In this document: positions 40,801-49,631 of the stretch, piece by piece
How positions within the stretch are numbered: position 1 is the stretch's first letter
Layout of the letters: each line of letters opens with the position of its first letter
NCBI RefSeq assembly: GCF_009184865.1
Contig: NZ_CP045096.1
Location: forward strand, 7,068,001-7,132,000
Reading direction: 5' to 3'
DNA length: 64,000 nucleotides
DNA from: Streptomyces phaeolivaceus
Lineage (GTDB): Bacteria; Actinomycetota; Actinomycetes; Streptomycetales; Streptomycetaceae
The notes under the pieces: model-generated
What the model was told of the DNA's origin: nothing
Database searches by the model: none
Seen by the model: the letters and a program-made list of their open reading frames with translations, nothing else
Made by a program: the position numbers and the translations under genes

Positions 40801-42360
40801 TCAGGAGCAGACCGTGCCGGATTTCGGTACCTTCCCCGTCAGCAGGTAGCCGTCCACGGCCGTTTGTACGCAGGAGTTGCCGCTGCCGTACGCACCGTGC
40901 CCCTGCCCCTTGTACGTCAGCTCGACGCCGACCCCCGCCCCGAGCGCCTCGACCATCTTCCGCGCGCCCTCGTACGGGGTGGCCGGGTCGCCCGTGTTGC
41001 CGATCACGAGGATCGGCGCCGAGTCAGGGGCACGCACGTCGGGGTGGTCGGCCGCGCCGACGACGGCCCAGTCCGTGCAGCTCAGCATGGCCCAGGCGAG
41101 CCACTCACCGAAGAGGGGGGAGGCCGCCCGGAACTCGGCCAGTCTCGCCTCCACGTCCTCGGTGGTGTAGCGGGGCTTGTCGTCCGCGCAGTTGATGGAG
41201 ATGTTCGCCGCGGTGATGTTGCTGTACTCACCGTTCTCGCTGCGCCCGTTCAACGAGTCGGACAGCAGCATCAGCACACTGCCGTCCCCGTCGTACGCCT
41301 GTTCAAGGCCCTCGGTCAGGTACTGCCAGAGATCCTCGGAGTACAGGGCCTGGGCGATCCCCGCCCGCGCCTCCGACTCGGTCAGGTCGCGGGGGAAGAC
41401 TCCGGCGATCGGCTTGCGATCGAGGTCGTCGAGCAGCTTGACGATCCGGTCCTCGACGTCCTGCTCGGTGTCGCCGACCGGGCAGTCCTCCACCTTCGAC
41501 ACACAGTCCCGGGCGTAGTTGTCGAGCGCCAGCTGGAAGCCCTCTGCCTGTCCGAGCGAGCTTTGTTCCGCGGTCTGGGTCGGGTCGACGACCGCGTCGA
41601 ACACGGCCCGTCCGACGTTCTCGGGGAACAGATGGGCGTAGACGCCGCCGAGTTCGGTGCCGTACGAGAAGCCGAAGTAGTGCAGTGCGTCGTCGCCGAG
41701 GACCTGGCGCAGGAGGTCCATGTCGCGGGCCGCGTCCGTGGTGCGGACGTGCGGGAGGGTCGTGCCGGAGTTCTCCTCGCAGGTGGAGTTGAAGGTCTTC
41801 GTGTTGTCGAGGAACTCCGTACGCTCGGCCGCGTCGTCCGGGGTCCCGTCCTGCTGGAAGTACTCGTCGAGTTCCTCGTCGTCCTCGCACTCGACGCCGA
41901 CGCTGCGACCGACGCCCCGCGGGTCGAAGCTCACCAGGTCGTAGCGGGTGCGCAGTTTCGCGTAGTCCTCGCCGAAGGAGGGGAGCGTCTTGACGCCAGA
42001 GAGGCCGGGGCCGCCGAAGTTGAAGACGAGCGAGCCGATGCGCTGCTTCCCGGAGCCGCTGGATTCGGCCCGGATCAGGGCGATGCCGATCGTGTCGCGT
42101 TCGGGCTCGTCCCATGCGAGGGGCGCCTTCATGGTCGCGCACTGCCAGACCTGGCCGTCCGGCAGCGGTGCGGGCGCGCTGCCGCCGCCCTGGGCCTGGG
42201 AGGGTGCCCCGCAGGTCTCCCAGCTCAGCTTTTGGGTGGTCAGATCCCCGTCGTCGCCCTGGGAGTCGTCTCCGCAGCCCGCCGCCGACAGGGACAGCAG
42301 GACGGCGACGGCGGTCATGGCGACGGCACATGATCGGGGCGAGGTCGGCATGCACCCCAT
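40801..42360 (-). CDS. Secreted Slp/tripeptidyl-aminopeptidase-type lipoprotein hydrolase (copy 2)
   Basis: A 519-residue paralogue of the preceding gene with lipobox SAAGC, NFGGPGLSG, nucleophile FSYGTELGG near residue 230, VIGNTGDPATPYEGA and GQGHGAYG. The two share layout throughout but differ in many residues, so the duplication is old. An ATG at 42351 could also be the start. Both genes lie between moeZ and the flippase-like gene on the minus strand; each has its own upstream gap of about 110 bp. Confidence 0.87.
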   Translation of the reverse strand: MGCMPTSPRSCAVAMTAVAVLLSLSAAGCGDDSQGDDGDLTTQKLSWETCGAPSQAQGGGSAPAPLPDGQVWQCATMKAPLAWDEPERDTIGIALIRAESSGSGKQRIGSLVFNFGGPGLSGVKTLPSFGEDYAKLRTRYDLVSFDPRGVGRSVGVECEDDEELDEYFQQDGTPDDAAERTEFLDNTKTFNSTCEENSGTTLPHVRTTDAARDMDLLRQVLGDDALHYFGFSYGTELGGVYAHLFPENVGRAVFDAVVDPTQTAEQSSLGQAEGFQLALDNYARDCVSKVEDCPVGDTEQDVEDRIVKLLDDLDRKPIAGVFPRDLTESEARAGIAQALYSEDLWQYLTEGLEQAYDGDGSVLMLLSDSLNGRSENGEYSNITAANISINCADDKPRYTTEDVEARLAEFRAASPLFGEWLAWAMLSCTDWAVVGAADHPDVRAPDSAPILVIGNTGDPATPYEGARKMVEALGAGVGVELTYKGQGHGAYGSGNSCVQTAVDGYLLTGKVPKSGTVCS

Positions 42361-42469
42361 CCTGGAGGCGCCCGGGGCGATGCGCTCGGGGCGCGGGCCC
42401 GTGCGGGTGAGACACGGGAAGGGCCGCCACGCGCGCGTGGCGAGGGGGACCCACGCGCGCGGGGACCGC

Positions 42470-45298
42470 CTAGAGCGCGCCCTTTCGGGACAACTGGTTG
42501 AAGGCCAGCCACCCCGGCAGCACGGGCAGCCACAGCGTCAGCAGACGGAACAGCAGCACCGCGGGCGCGGCGACCTCCTTGGGGAGGCCGACGGCGATCA
42601 GGCCCACCGTCAGGGTGGCCTCGACCGCTCCCACACCGCCCGGGGTCGGCGCCGCGGAACCGAGCGCGTTGCCCGCGAGGAAGACGACGGCGACGCTGGC
42701 GATGCTGATCGAGACGTCGTCGTTGCCGAAGGCACGGATCGAGGCGTCCAGGCACATCACGAAGCAGCCGGTGAGGAGCAGCATGCCGCCGATGCCGGTG
42801 ACCAGCTTCTGCGGCCGCTGCAGCACGTCGAGCATGCGCGGCACGACACCGGCGAAGAGCGACCGCACGCGCGTGGCGACGAATTTGCGCAGGAACGGGA
42901 TCGACGTCACCACCAGGACGAGCACCGCGACCGTCAGCAGGCCCGCGATGACGGTGCGGGACGGCGACAGGGACGGCGTCTTCTCGGTGCCGGTCAGATA
43001 GCCGAAGGCGAGCAGCATCAGGATGTGGCAGCCGAGGCCGAAGAGCTGCGACGCACCGACACTCGCCACCGCGAGCCCCGGCCGTACCCCCGCGCGCTGC
43101 AGGAAGCGCGTGTTGAGCGCCACACCGCCCACCGCGGCAGGCGCCACGATCTTCACGAACGACCCGGCGACCTGCGCCGCGATCGTCCGCAGGAACGGCA
43201 CCCGTTCCGGTACGAAGCCCAGCAGGCTCATGGCCGCCGCGACATAGCTCAGCGCGGAGAAGAACACGGCGGCGGCGACCCAGCCCCACTCGGCGTTCTC
43301 GATCAGCGGCCCGAACTCGATGTGGGTGAGCTGGGTCAGCAGGAAGTACGCGCCGATCGCGCCGGCGATGAGACTGATCAGGGTGCGCGGCTTGACCCGC
43401 TCCAGCCGGGCCGGTTCGACCGGGGCCTGGGGCCTGATCAGCAGCACCTGATGGCGGATCTGGGTGAGCAGGTCCTCCTCGCGGGCCTCCTCCAGGGCCT
43501 CGTCGAGCGCCCTCTTCTCGGCCCGCTGCTCGGCCCGTACGGCCTTCTTGTCCGCCTTGCCGGGCTCACCGGCCTTGCCTGGCTCGGCAGCCTTGCCGTG
43601 CTCCTCCGCGCGCGCCTGCTTGGCCAGGTGGGATGCCTCCAGGACCGCCTCGCGCTCGCGTTCGGCACGTTCCCGGGCGAGTCTGCGCAGGGTCGCGCGC
43701 GTGGAGCGCGAAAGGGCGATGGGCTGCAGCATCGGCAGACAGTCGGCCACCGCGTCGGGGCCGAGGACGCTCACCGCCGAGGCCACCGCGCGTTCGGCAC
43801 CCACCCGCAGGCCCAGGGTCGTCAGCAGTTGGGAGACGTCCATGCGCAGCACCAGGTCGCCCGCCGCGATCTCGCCGACTCGCAGATCGGTCAGGATCAC
43901 CGTGCCGGAACGATCCACCAGAATCGCGTCGCCCACCAGCCTGCGGTGCGCGATGCGCCGCGACTGCAGCGCCTTCACCTGGTGCCAGGTGTCCGACATC
44001 AGCTCGTCGGTGACCTCGTCGTCCGCCAGGGAGTCCAGCGTGTGCCCACCGGTGTGCTCGTAGACGAGCATCACGGCGTCCGGTCCGAGCTCGGAGGTCG
44101 CGATCAGTTTGGGAGCGTTGGCGCCGGCCGCGATGGCCGCGTACGCGAGGAGGGCCTCCTGCTCCAGCGCCTGGCGCAGCGACTGGAGGCTGCGGCGCGT
44201 GGTGATGCCGCGCAGCGTCAGCCGCCGCCAGACGCGGTAGAAGAAGCCCTGCGCCTGCTGCTCCCGGTCGACGACGGTGACGTCCAGCGGTGGGCCGTCC
44301 TCCAGCGTCACGAAGTACCGGCGGCCCCGGTCCCCGCCCTCCGCCGTCTCCGGGAGCTCCTCGCGGGCGGCGCTCACCGGTTTGAAGCCGACCCGCCGGA
44401 GGCCGGCCATGAGGGTCCGGCCGGTCGGGCGTACGTTCGGGGAGCCGACCGCGTAGAGCGTCCCGTAGGCCACGGTCCAGCCGATCAGCACCGTCAGGAT
44501 GATCGAGAACGGTGTGGTGTAGCCGGTGACCAGCATCGAGAAGGCGTCCAGCAGCAGCACGATCCACAGCACGGCCCGCCAGCGCGGTCTGCGGGACATC
44601 CCGACGGCGGTCATGTACGCGATGACGGGTGCGAGATAGCCGTGCACGGGGTCGGTGAGAGCGTGGATGTCGCCGGGCGACGGCTGGGTGAGGGCCTCCT
44701 GGATGGAGTCCGGGGCGGCCCTGGCGACCCACAGGTCGGTCGCCAGCGTCACCCCGTGTGCCAGGACCGCGGCGAGTACACCGTCGGCGATGCGCAGCCC
44801 GTCCCGCTTGATCAGCCGTTCGATCGCGAAGGCGACCGGTACCAGCAGGATCGCGATGCTCGACCCGAGGCCCGCCAGCTTGATCAGGAGATCCGGCGCC
44901 TGCCCCGTGCCCTTGTTGATGTCCTGTTCGAGTCCGGAGGTGGTGCCATGGGCGAACGCGGCGATCGCCAGCAGGACGATGATCCCGAGGATGCCCACCG
45001 ACAGCCGCATGAGGTCGGAAGGACGGTGCACGCGCGCGGGGAGCAGCGGTTCGTCGCCCTCCACCTCCTCGGCGTGCGCCTCACCGGGATCGTCCTCGTC
45101 CGGCTCCGCCCGCTGCTTCTCGTTCTCGTCCGCCTTGGGGGAGGTGTTCTCGGCCACGGACGGGGAGGACGGGGTGGTGTCGGAGGCCTTCTCCGAGACG
45201 TCGTCGGTGCCCTCGTCGCCTCCCTGGGAGGCGTTCGGGCGCGATGAGGCGTCAGAGGTGCCCGCCGCGTCATCGGGGTGCACGCTCTGCTGCTTCAT
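42470..45298 (-). CDS. Lysylphosphatidylglycerol-synthase-TM/flippase-like protein with degenerate kinase-like domain
   Basis: A 942-residue membrane protein. Residues 1-95 are acidic and unfolded; about 6 helices follow (105-300); residues 330-560 form a soluble kinase-like region (ALLAYAAIAAGANAPKLIA, VYEHTGGHTLDSL, HRRLVGDAILV, VILTDLRVGEI) in which the usual HxD and DFG are replaced by HRR and TDL; then a Lys/Glu-rich linker and 8 or so helices of the LPG-synthase TM type (residues 640-935, APAAVGGVALNTRF, PGGVGAVEATL). No catalytic lysyl-transferase domain is present. A lipid flippase gated by a pseudokinase is an inference. ATG 45298 follows AAGAAG. Confidence 0.82.
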   Translation of the reverse strand: MKQQSVHPDDAAGTSDASSRPNASQGGDEGTDDVSEKASDTTPSSPSVAENTSPKADENEKQRAEPDEDDPGEAHAEEVEGDEPLLPARVHRPSDLMRLSVGILGIIVLLAIAAFAHGTTSGLEQDINKGTGQAPDLLIKLAGLGSSIAILLVPVAFAIERLIKRDGLRIADGVLAAVLAHGVTLATDLWVARAAPDSIQEALTQPSPGDIHALTDPVHGYLAPVIAYMTAVGMSRRPRWRAVLWIVLLLDAFSMLVTGYTTPFSIILTVLIGWTVAYGTLYAVGSPNVRPTGRTLMAGLRRVGFKPVSAAREELPETAEGGDRGRRYFVTLEDGPPLDVTVVDREQQAQGFFYRVWRRLTLRGITTRRSLQSLRQALEQEALLAYAAIAAGANAPKLIATSELGPDAVMLVYEHTGGHTLDSLADDEVTDELMSDTWHQVKALQSRRIAHRRLVGDAILVDRSGTVILTDLRVGEIAAGDLVLRMDVSQLLTTLGLRVGAERAVASAVSVLGPDAVADCLPMLQPIALSRSTRATLRRLARERAEREREAVLEASHLAKQARAEEHGKAAEPGKAGEPGKADKKAVRAEQRAEKRALDEALEEAREEDLLTQIRHQVLLIRPQAPVEPARLERVKPRTLISLIAGAIGAYFLLTQLTHIEFGPLIENAEWGWVAAAVFFSALSYVAAAMSLLGFVPERVPFLRTIAAQVAGSFVKIVAPAAVGGVALNTRFLQRAGVRPGLAVASVGASQLFGLGCHILMLLAFGYLTGTEKTPSLSPSRTVIAGLLTVAVLVLVVTSIPFLRKFVATRVRSLFAGVVPRMLDVLQRPQKLVTGIGGMLLLTGCFVMCLDASIRAFGNDDVSISIASVAVVFLAGNALGSAAPTPGGVGAVEATLTVGLIAVGLPKEVAAPAVLLFRLLTLWLPVLPGWLAFNQLSRKGAL

Positions 45299-45453
45299 CG
45301 TCTCTTCTTGGTCTCGTATCACCAGTCACCGCCCGCACGATGGTGGCATGCCGGGTGGGCACACAGGGGCATCAGGGTGCAATGCGGGGGCGCACAGTCT
45401 GCCCGAAGACCGCCCCCGGAGCGAGGGACGCACGCGGCGGCCACCACGTCCCA

Positions 45454-45476
45454 TTGTCGGTGGGGTGGGGCAGGAT
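45454..45476 (+). promoter_or_regulatory. PafBC-type DNA-damage promoter before the alkyltransferase-like gene
   Basis: TTGTCGGTG (45454-45462), 8 bp, then CAGGAT (45471-45476) fits the mycobacterial RecA-independent damage promoter consensus TTGTCRGTG-N8-TANNNT except for C in place of the first T of the -10. The start codon follows 7 nt later, so the mRNA is leaderless. Confidence 0.55.
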
Positions 45477-45483
45477 GGGGCGG

Positions 45484-45861
45484 ATGAGCGAGGAGAGCCT
45501 TCCGGCGGACGCCCTGCCGGAGTACGCGGAGCGGGTCCTCGAGGTCGCCGACCTGATCCCGCCGGGGCGGGTCATGACATACGGGGACGTCGCCGAATGG
45601 CTGGGGGAGGGCGGCCCGCGCCAGGTGGGCCGTGCGATGGCCCTCTACGGGGGCGCGGTTCCGTGGTGGCGGGTCGTCCGCGCGGACGGCGTGCTGCTGC
45701 TCGGCCACGAACTGAGAGCCCTGGAGCACTACCGCGCGGAGGCCACCCCCCTGCGCGAGGCGAGCCGCACCACCGAGGGCCATGTGCCGCGCGTCGACAT
45801 GAGACGGGCGCGCTGGGACGGCGGTGGGCACACGGGCGGACACGCGGAGGGTCACACCTGA
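45484..45861 (+). CDS. Alkyltransferase-like protein (ATL), MGMT family
   Basis: A 125-residue protein homologous to the O6-alkylguanine-DNA alkyltransferase DNA-binding domain (IPPGRVMTYGDVAEWLG). The acceptor-cysteine motif PCHRV is replaced by PWWRV, as in ATL proteins, which bind O6-alkylguanine but cannot dealkylate it and hand the lesion to nucleotide excision repair. The Gly/His-rich C-terminus may bind metal. It begins the DNA repair block (adnA, adnB, uvrD2 follow) and has a putative damage-inducible promoter. Confidence 0.9.
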   Translation: MSEESLPADALPEYAERVLEVADLIPPGRVMTYGDVAEWLGEGGPRQVGRAMALYGGAVPWWRVVRADGVLLLGHELRALEHYRAEATPLREASRTTEGHVPRVDMRRARWDGGGHTGGHAEGHT

Positions 45862-46172
45862 CAGCCTCCGGCATCCGGCGGACCTCGGTGCGGCCCCTGC
45901 TCCGTCCGGGGGACACGGGGCACATCGGTGGTATGCCGTACGTTCGTGGGGCGAGGGACGCACGGGCCGCGCGAGCCGGGAGGGAACAAGAGGAAGCCCT
46001 GCTTCCGAACCGACGGTCGGCGTAGCGTCGGCTGCACGTGTCCCTCTCACCCCGCGGCCACCGCTCTCGACGAGCGGCGGGTCTCGCACCCGCTTCCCGA
46101 CCACCGCCCCTCGACGCCGGCGCACCGCGCCGGCAGTGACCTCTCGCACACCCACCAGGACCGGCGAACCAC
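45862..46172. other. Intergenic region before adnA
   Basis: No gene is seen in these 311 bp. ATCGGTG (45924-45930) followed after 8 bp by TACGTT (45939-45944) is a weak match to the damage promoter pattern found in front of the two neighbouring repair genes. Confidence 0.4.
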
Positions 46173-49100
46173 GTGAGCTCCTCTTTCTCCACCAGGCGCC
46201 TGTCGCACACCCAGGTGCGACAGGGGAGCCGTGGCGCTTACCGACTGGTGCGTACCCCACCGGCCCGGACGGACCCCCCTCGTCTGGACGCCGAGCAGCG
46301 CGGCGTGGTTGACCACGAGAGGGGCCCTCTCCTCGTCCTCGCGGGTCCGGGCACCGGCAAGACGACCACGCTCGTCGAGTCCGTGGCGGCCCGCGTCGCG
46401 CGCGGTGCGGACCCCGCGCGCGTGCTGGTCCTGACCTTCAGCCGCAAGGCGGCCGTGGAGCTGCGCGACCGCATGGCGCTGCGCATGGGCGCCCCGCGCG
46501 CCCCGCAGGCCACGACCTTCCACTCGTTCTGCTACGCCCTGGTCCGCGCCCACCAGGACAGCGACCTGTTCGTCGAACCCCTGCGACTGCTGTCCGGTCC
46601 CGAACAGGACGTGGCGGTCCGTGAACTGCTCGCGGGCCAGCCCGACCTGGAGCGCCTGGGCCTCGCACATGTGCGCTGGCCGGACGAGCTGCGCGCCTGT
46701 CTGACCACGCGCGGGTTCGCCGACGAGGTCCGCGCGGTCCTCGCCCGCAGCCGCGAACTGGGCCTGGCCCCCGAGGACCTACGGGCCTTCGCCGCGCGCA
46801 TCGGCCGCCCGGACTGGCTCGCGGCCTCCGCCTTCCTCGCCGAGTACCTCGACGTCCTCGATCTGCAGGGAGTGCTCGACTACGCGGAGCTGGTCCACCG
46901 GGCGGTGCTCCTGGCCGGCCGCCCCGGCGTCGCCGAGCGGCTGGCCGCCCAGTACGACGCCGTCTACGTCGACGAGTACCAGGACACGGACCCGGCGCAG
47001 GTGCGGCTGCTGCGGGCCCTCGCGGACGGCGGTCGCACCCTGGTGGCCTTCGGCGACCCCGACCAGTCGATCTACACCTTCCGGGGCGCCGACGTGAACG
47101 GCATCCTGGAGTTCCCGGCGGCCTTCCCGCGCGCGGACGGCCGCCCGGCCCCGGTGACGGTCCTGCGGAACTCCCGCCGCTCCGGAGCGGACCTGCTCGC
47201 CGCCACGCGCCTGCTCACCCGGCGCATGCCGCTCACCCGGCTCCCGGCGGAGAAGGTGCGGGCCCACCGCGAGCTGAGGCCGGTGCGGGACGGGGGGCGC
47301 GTGGAGGTCCACACGTACCCGACGCCGGGCACCGAAGTGGACAACATCGCCGACGTCCTGCGCCGGGCGCATCTGGAGGACGGCGTCCCCTGGAGCGAGA
47401 TGGCCGTCCTGGTACGCGCCGGCGCCCGCACGATCCCGTCGATCCGGCGCACCCTCACCGCCGCGGGCGTCCCTCTGGAGATCGACGGCGACGACCTCCC
47501 CCTGCGCCACGAGCCGGCCGTACAGCCCCTCCTGGCGGCACTGCGGGCGGTGGCACGGGCGGAGTTGGGCAAGGCGGCCCCGACGGCCCCGACGGCCTCG
47601 GCGACGGACCCCGATCAGTCGCCTGACGGGACCGAGTCGTCTGACGGGACCGAGCCACTCGACGCGCCCGATCCGCCCGACGAAGAACCCTCCTGGCTCG
47701 ACACCGAGACCGCGCTCGACCTCCTCGCCTCCCCGCTCGCGGGCATGGACACCGCCGATCTGCGGCGCCTCGGCCGCGCGTTGCGCGAGGAGGAGCGGGC
47801 CGGCGGCAACCCCGTGCCGCCGCCCTCGGACGAACTGCTCGCCCGCGCGCTGGCGGAGCCGGAGCGCCTGGTGGCGCACGACCCGGTGTACGCGCGGGGC
47901 GCGCAACGTCTCGGCTCGCTGTTGCGGAAGGCACGCGAGCACCTCGCGGGCGGCGGTACGGCCGAGGAGGCGCTGTGGGAGCTGTGGGACGGCACACCGT
48001 GGCCCAAGCGCCTGGAGCGGGCCGCCCGGCGCGGCGGCGCGGGCGGACGCAACGCCGACCGTGACCTCGACGCCGTGTGCGCGCTGTTCGCCACGGCGGC
48101 CCGCGCGGAGGAGCGCACCGGCGGCGTCGGCGCCCTCAACTTCCTGGCGGAGATCGAGGCCGAGGACATCGCCGCCGACACACTCACCGGACGGGCCGTG
48201 CGCCCCGACGCCGTACGCCTGATGACCGCGCACCGCTCCAAGGGCCTCCAGTGGCGGCTGGTCGTCGTCGCGGGCGTCCAGGAGGGGCTGTGGCCGGACC
48301 TGCGCCGTCGTGGCTCGCTCCTGGAGGCCGACCGCATCGGCCGCGACGGTCTCGCCGAACCGCTCACCCCGGGCGCGCTGCTCGCGGAGGAACGCCGACT
48401 GTTCTACGTGGCCACCACGCGCGCGTGTGAACGCCTCGTCGTCACCGCCGTGAAGGCCCCGGCCGACGACGGGGACCAGCCCTCCCGCTTCCTCGCCGAA
48501 CTCGGTGTCGAGCCCAAGGACGTCACCGGCCGCCCCCGCCGCCCGCTCTCCGTGGCCGCACTGGTCGCCGAACTGCGCGCCACGACCGTCGACCCGCGCG
48601 TGTCGGACAGCCTCCGCGAGGCCGCGGCCCAGCGGCTGGCCCGGCTGGCCGCCTTGAGCGACGAGGACGACCGCCCGCTGGTGCCGTCGGCGCACCCGTA
48701 CCGCTGGTGGGGCATGGACGAGCCCACCGAGAGCAAGGTGCCGCTCAGAAACCGCGACCAGCCCGTGGTGCTGTCCGGCAGCGCCCTCGACCAGCTCGCC
48801 AACACCTGCGCCCTGCAGTGGTTCCTGGGCCGAGAGGTGAAGGCCGACGCGCCCGCGACCGCCGCCCAGGGCTTCGGCAACGTCGTCCACGTCCTCGCCG
48901 ACGAGGTCGCCTCCGGACGCACGCCCGCCGACCTCGACGTCCTCATGGAGCGCCTCGACTCCGTGTGGAACGCGCTCGCCTTCGACGCGCCCTGGAAGTC
49001 GGAGCAGGAGAAGCAACACGCGCGCGTGGCGCTCGAACGCTTCCTGAAGTGGCATGTCATGGACCGCACGGGGCGGGCCCCGGTGGCCAGCGAGCACGAC

Positions 49101-49574
49101 TTCGACGTCACCCTCGAAGCGGGCGACTACGAGGTGCGCATCCGGGGCTCCATGGACCGTGTCGAGACCGACGCCGAGGGCCGCGCGTATGTCGTGGACT
49201 TCAAGACGGGCAAGCAAGCCGTGAGTTCCGCCGAGGTGACCCGCCATCCCCAGCTCGCCGTGTACCAGCTGGCGGTCCGCGAGGGAGCCGTCGACGAGCC
49301 GTTCGGTGGCGTGCGGCCCGAGCCGGGCGGCGCCGAACTCGTCCAGCTGCGGCAGGGCGCCGCCAAGAAGAACGGCGGCGAGACCGTCCCCAAGGTGCAG
49401 GCTCAGGCCCCCCTTGAGGGCGCGGAAGGGGAGTGGGTCGGAGACCTCCTGGCGACGGCCGCGGGCAAGGTCCTGGACGAACGTTTCTCCCCGACCGCCG
49501 GACAACACTGTGCACACTGCGCTTTCCGGGCATCGTGCAGCGCGCGCCCGGAGGGCCGTCACGTGGTCGAGTGA
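46173..49574 (+). CDS. adnA: AdnA-like UvrD-family helicase/nuclease
   Basis: An 1133-residue protein. The superfamily 1A motor has Walker A AGPGTGKTTT (about 57-66), VDEYQD near 265, GDPDQSIYTFRG and late motif VATTRA. The C-terminal RecB-like nuclease has VVDFKTGKQ near 1007, and four Cys residues (one near 879, then CAHCAFRASC at about 1112-1121) fit the iron-sulfur staple of AddAB/RecB-type nucleases. AdnA and AdnB form a heterodimer that resects DNA double-strand ends in actinobacteria. GTG 46173 is the most upstream plausible start, with only a weak ribosome site. Gene order adnA-adnB matches Rv3202c-Rv3201c. Confidence 0.88.
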   Translation: MSSSFSTRRLSHTQVRQGSRGAYRLVRTPPARTDPPRLDAEQRGVVDHERGPLLVLAGPGTGKTTTLVESVAARVARGADPARVLVLTFSRKAAVELRDRMALRMGAPRAPQATTFHSFCYALVRAHQDSDLFVEPLRLLSGPEQDVAVRELLAGQPDLERLGLAHVRWPDELRACLTTRGFADEVRAVLARSRELGLAPEDLRAFAARIGRPDWLAASAFLAEYLDVLDLQGVLDYAELVHRAVLLAGRPGVAERLAAQYDAVYVDEYQDTDPAQVRLLRALADGGRTLVAFGDPDQSIYTFRGADVNGILEFPAAFPRADGRPAPVTVLRNSRRSGADLLAATRLLTRRMPLTRLPAEKVRAHRELRPVRDGGRVEVHTYPTPGTEVDNIADVLRRAHLEDGVPWSEMAVLVRAGARTIPSIRRTLTAAGVPLEIDGDDLPLRHEPAVQPLLAALRAVARAELGKAAPTAPTASATDPDQSPDGTESSDGTEPLDAPDPPDEEPSWLDTETALDLLASPLAGMDTADLRRLGRALREEERAGGNPVPPPSDELLARALAEPERLVAHDPVYARGAQRLGSLLRKAREHLAGGGTAEEALWELWDGTPWPKRLERAARRGGAGGRNADRDLDAVCALFATAARAEERTGGVGALNFLAEIEAEDIAADTLTGRAVRPDAVRLMTAHRSKGLQWRLVVVAGVQEGLWPDLRRRGSLLEADRIGRDGLAEPLTPGALLAEERRLFYVATTRACERLVVTAVKAPADDGDQPSRFLAELGVEPKDVTGRPRRPLSVAALVAELRATTVDPRVSDSLREAAAQRLARLAALSDEDDRPLVPSAHPYRWWGMDEPTESKVPLRNRDQPVVLSGSALDQLANTCALQWFLGREVKADAPATAAQGFGNVVHVLADEVASGRTPADLDVLMERLDSVWNALAFDAPWKSEQEKQHARVALERFLKWHVMDRTGRAPVASEHDFDVTLEAGDYEVRIRGSMDRVETDAEGRAYVVDFKTGKQAVSSAEVTRHPQLAVYQLAVREGAVDEPFGGVRPEPGGAELVQLRQGAAKKNGGETVPKVQAQAPLEGAEGEWVGDLLATAAGKVLDERFSPTAGQHCAHCAFRASCSARPEGRHVVE

Positions 49575-49602
49575 CCGGGCCCGCGGGGCGGCCGGCATCC
49601 GC

Positions 49603-49624
49603 TGTCAGTGGCCGCGGCTAGCCT
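49603..49624 (+). promoter_or_regulatory. PafBC-type DNA-damage promoter before adnB
   Basis: TGTCAGTG (49603-49610), exactly 8 bp, then TAGCCT (49619-49624) matches the consensus TTGTCRGTG-N8-TANNNT. The adnB ATG follows 7 nt later with no Shine-Dalgarno, so a leaderless damage-induced transcript is likely. Confidence 0.65.
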
Positions 49625-49631
49625 CTCTGGA

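Noticed and set aside
41990..45247. 1085-codon plus-strand frame opposite the flippase-like gene
   Set aside because: His/Arg/Gln-rich composition and complete overlap with a membrane protein on the other strand mark it as a shadow.
46779..49598. 939-codon minus-strand frame opposite adnA
   Set aside because: No motif and composition of a reverse-complement shadow; adnA motifs are unambiguous.
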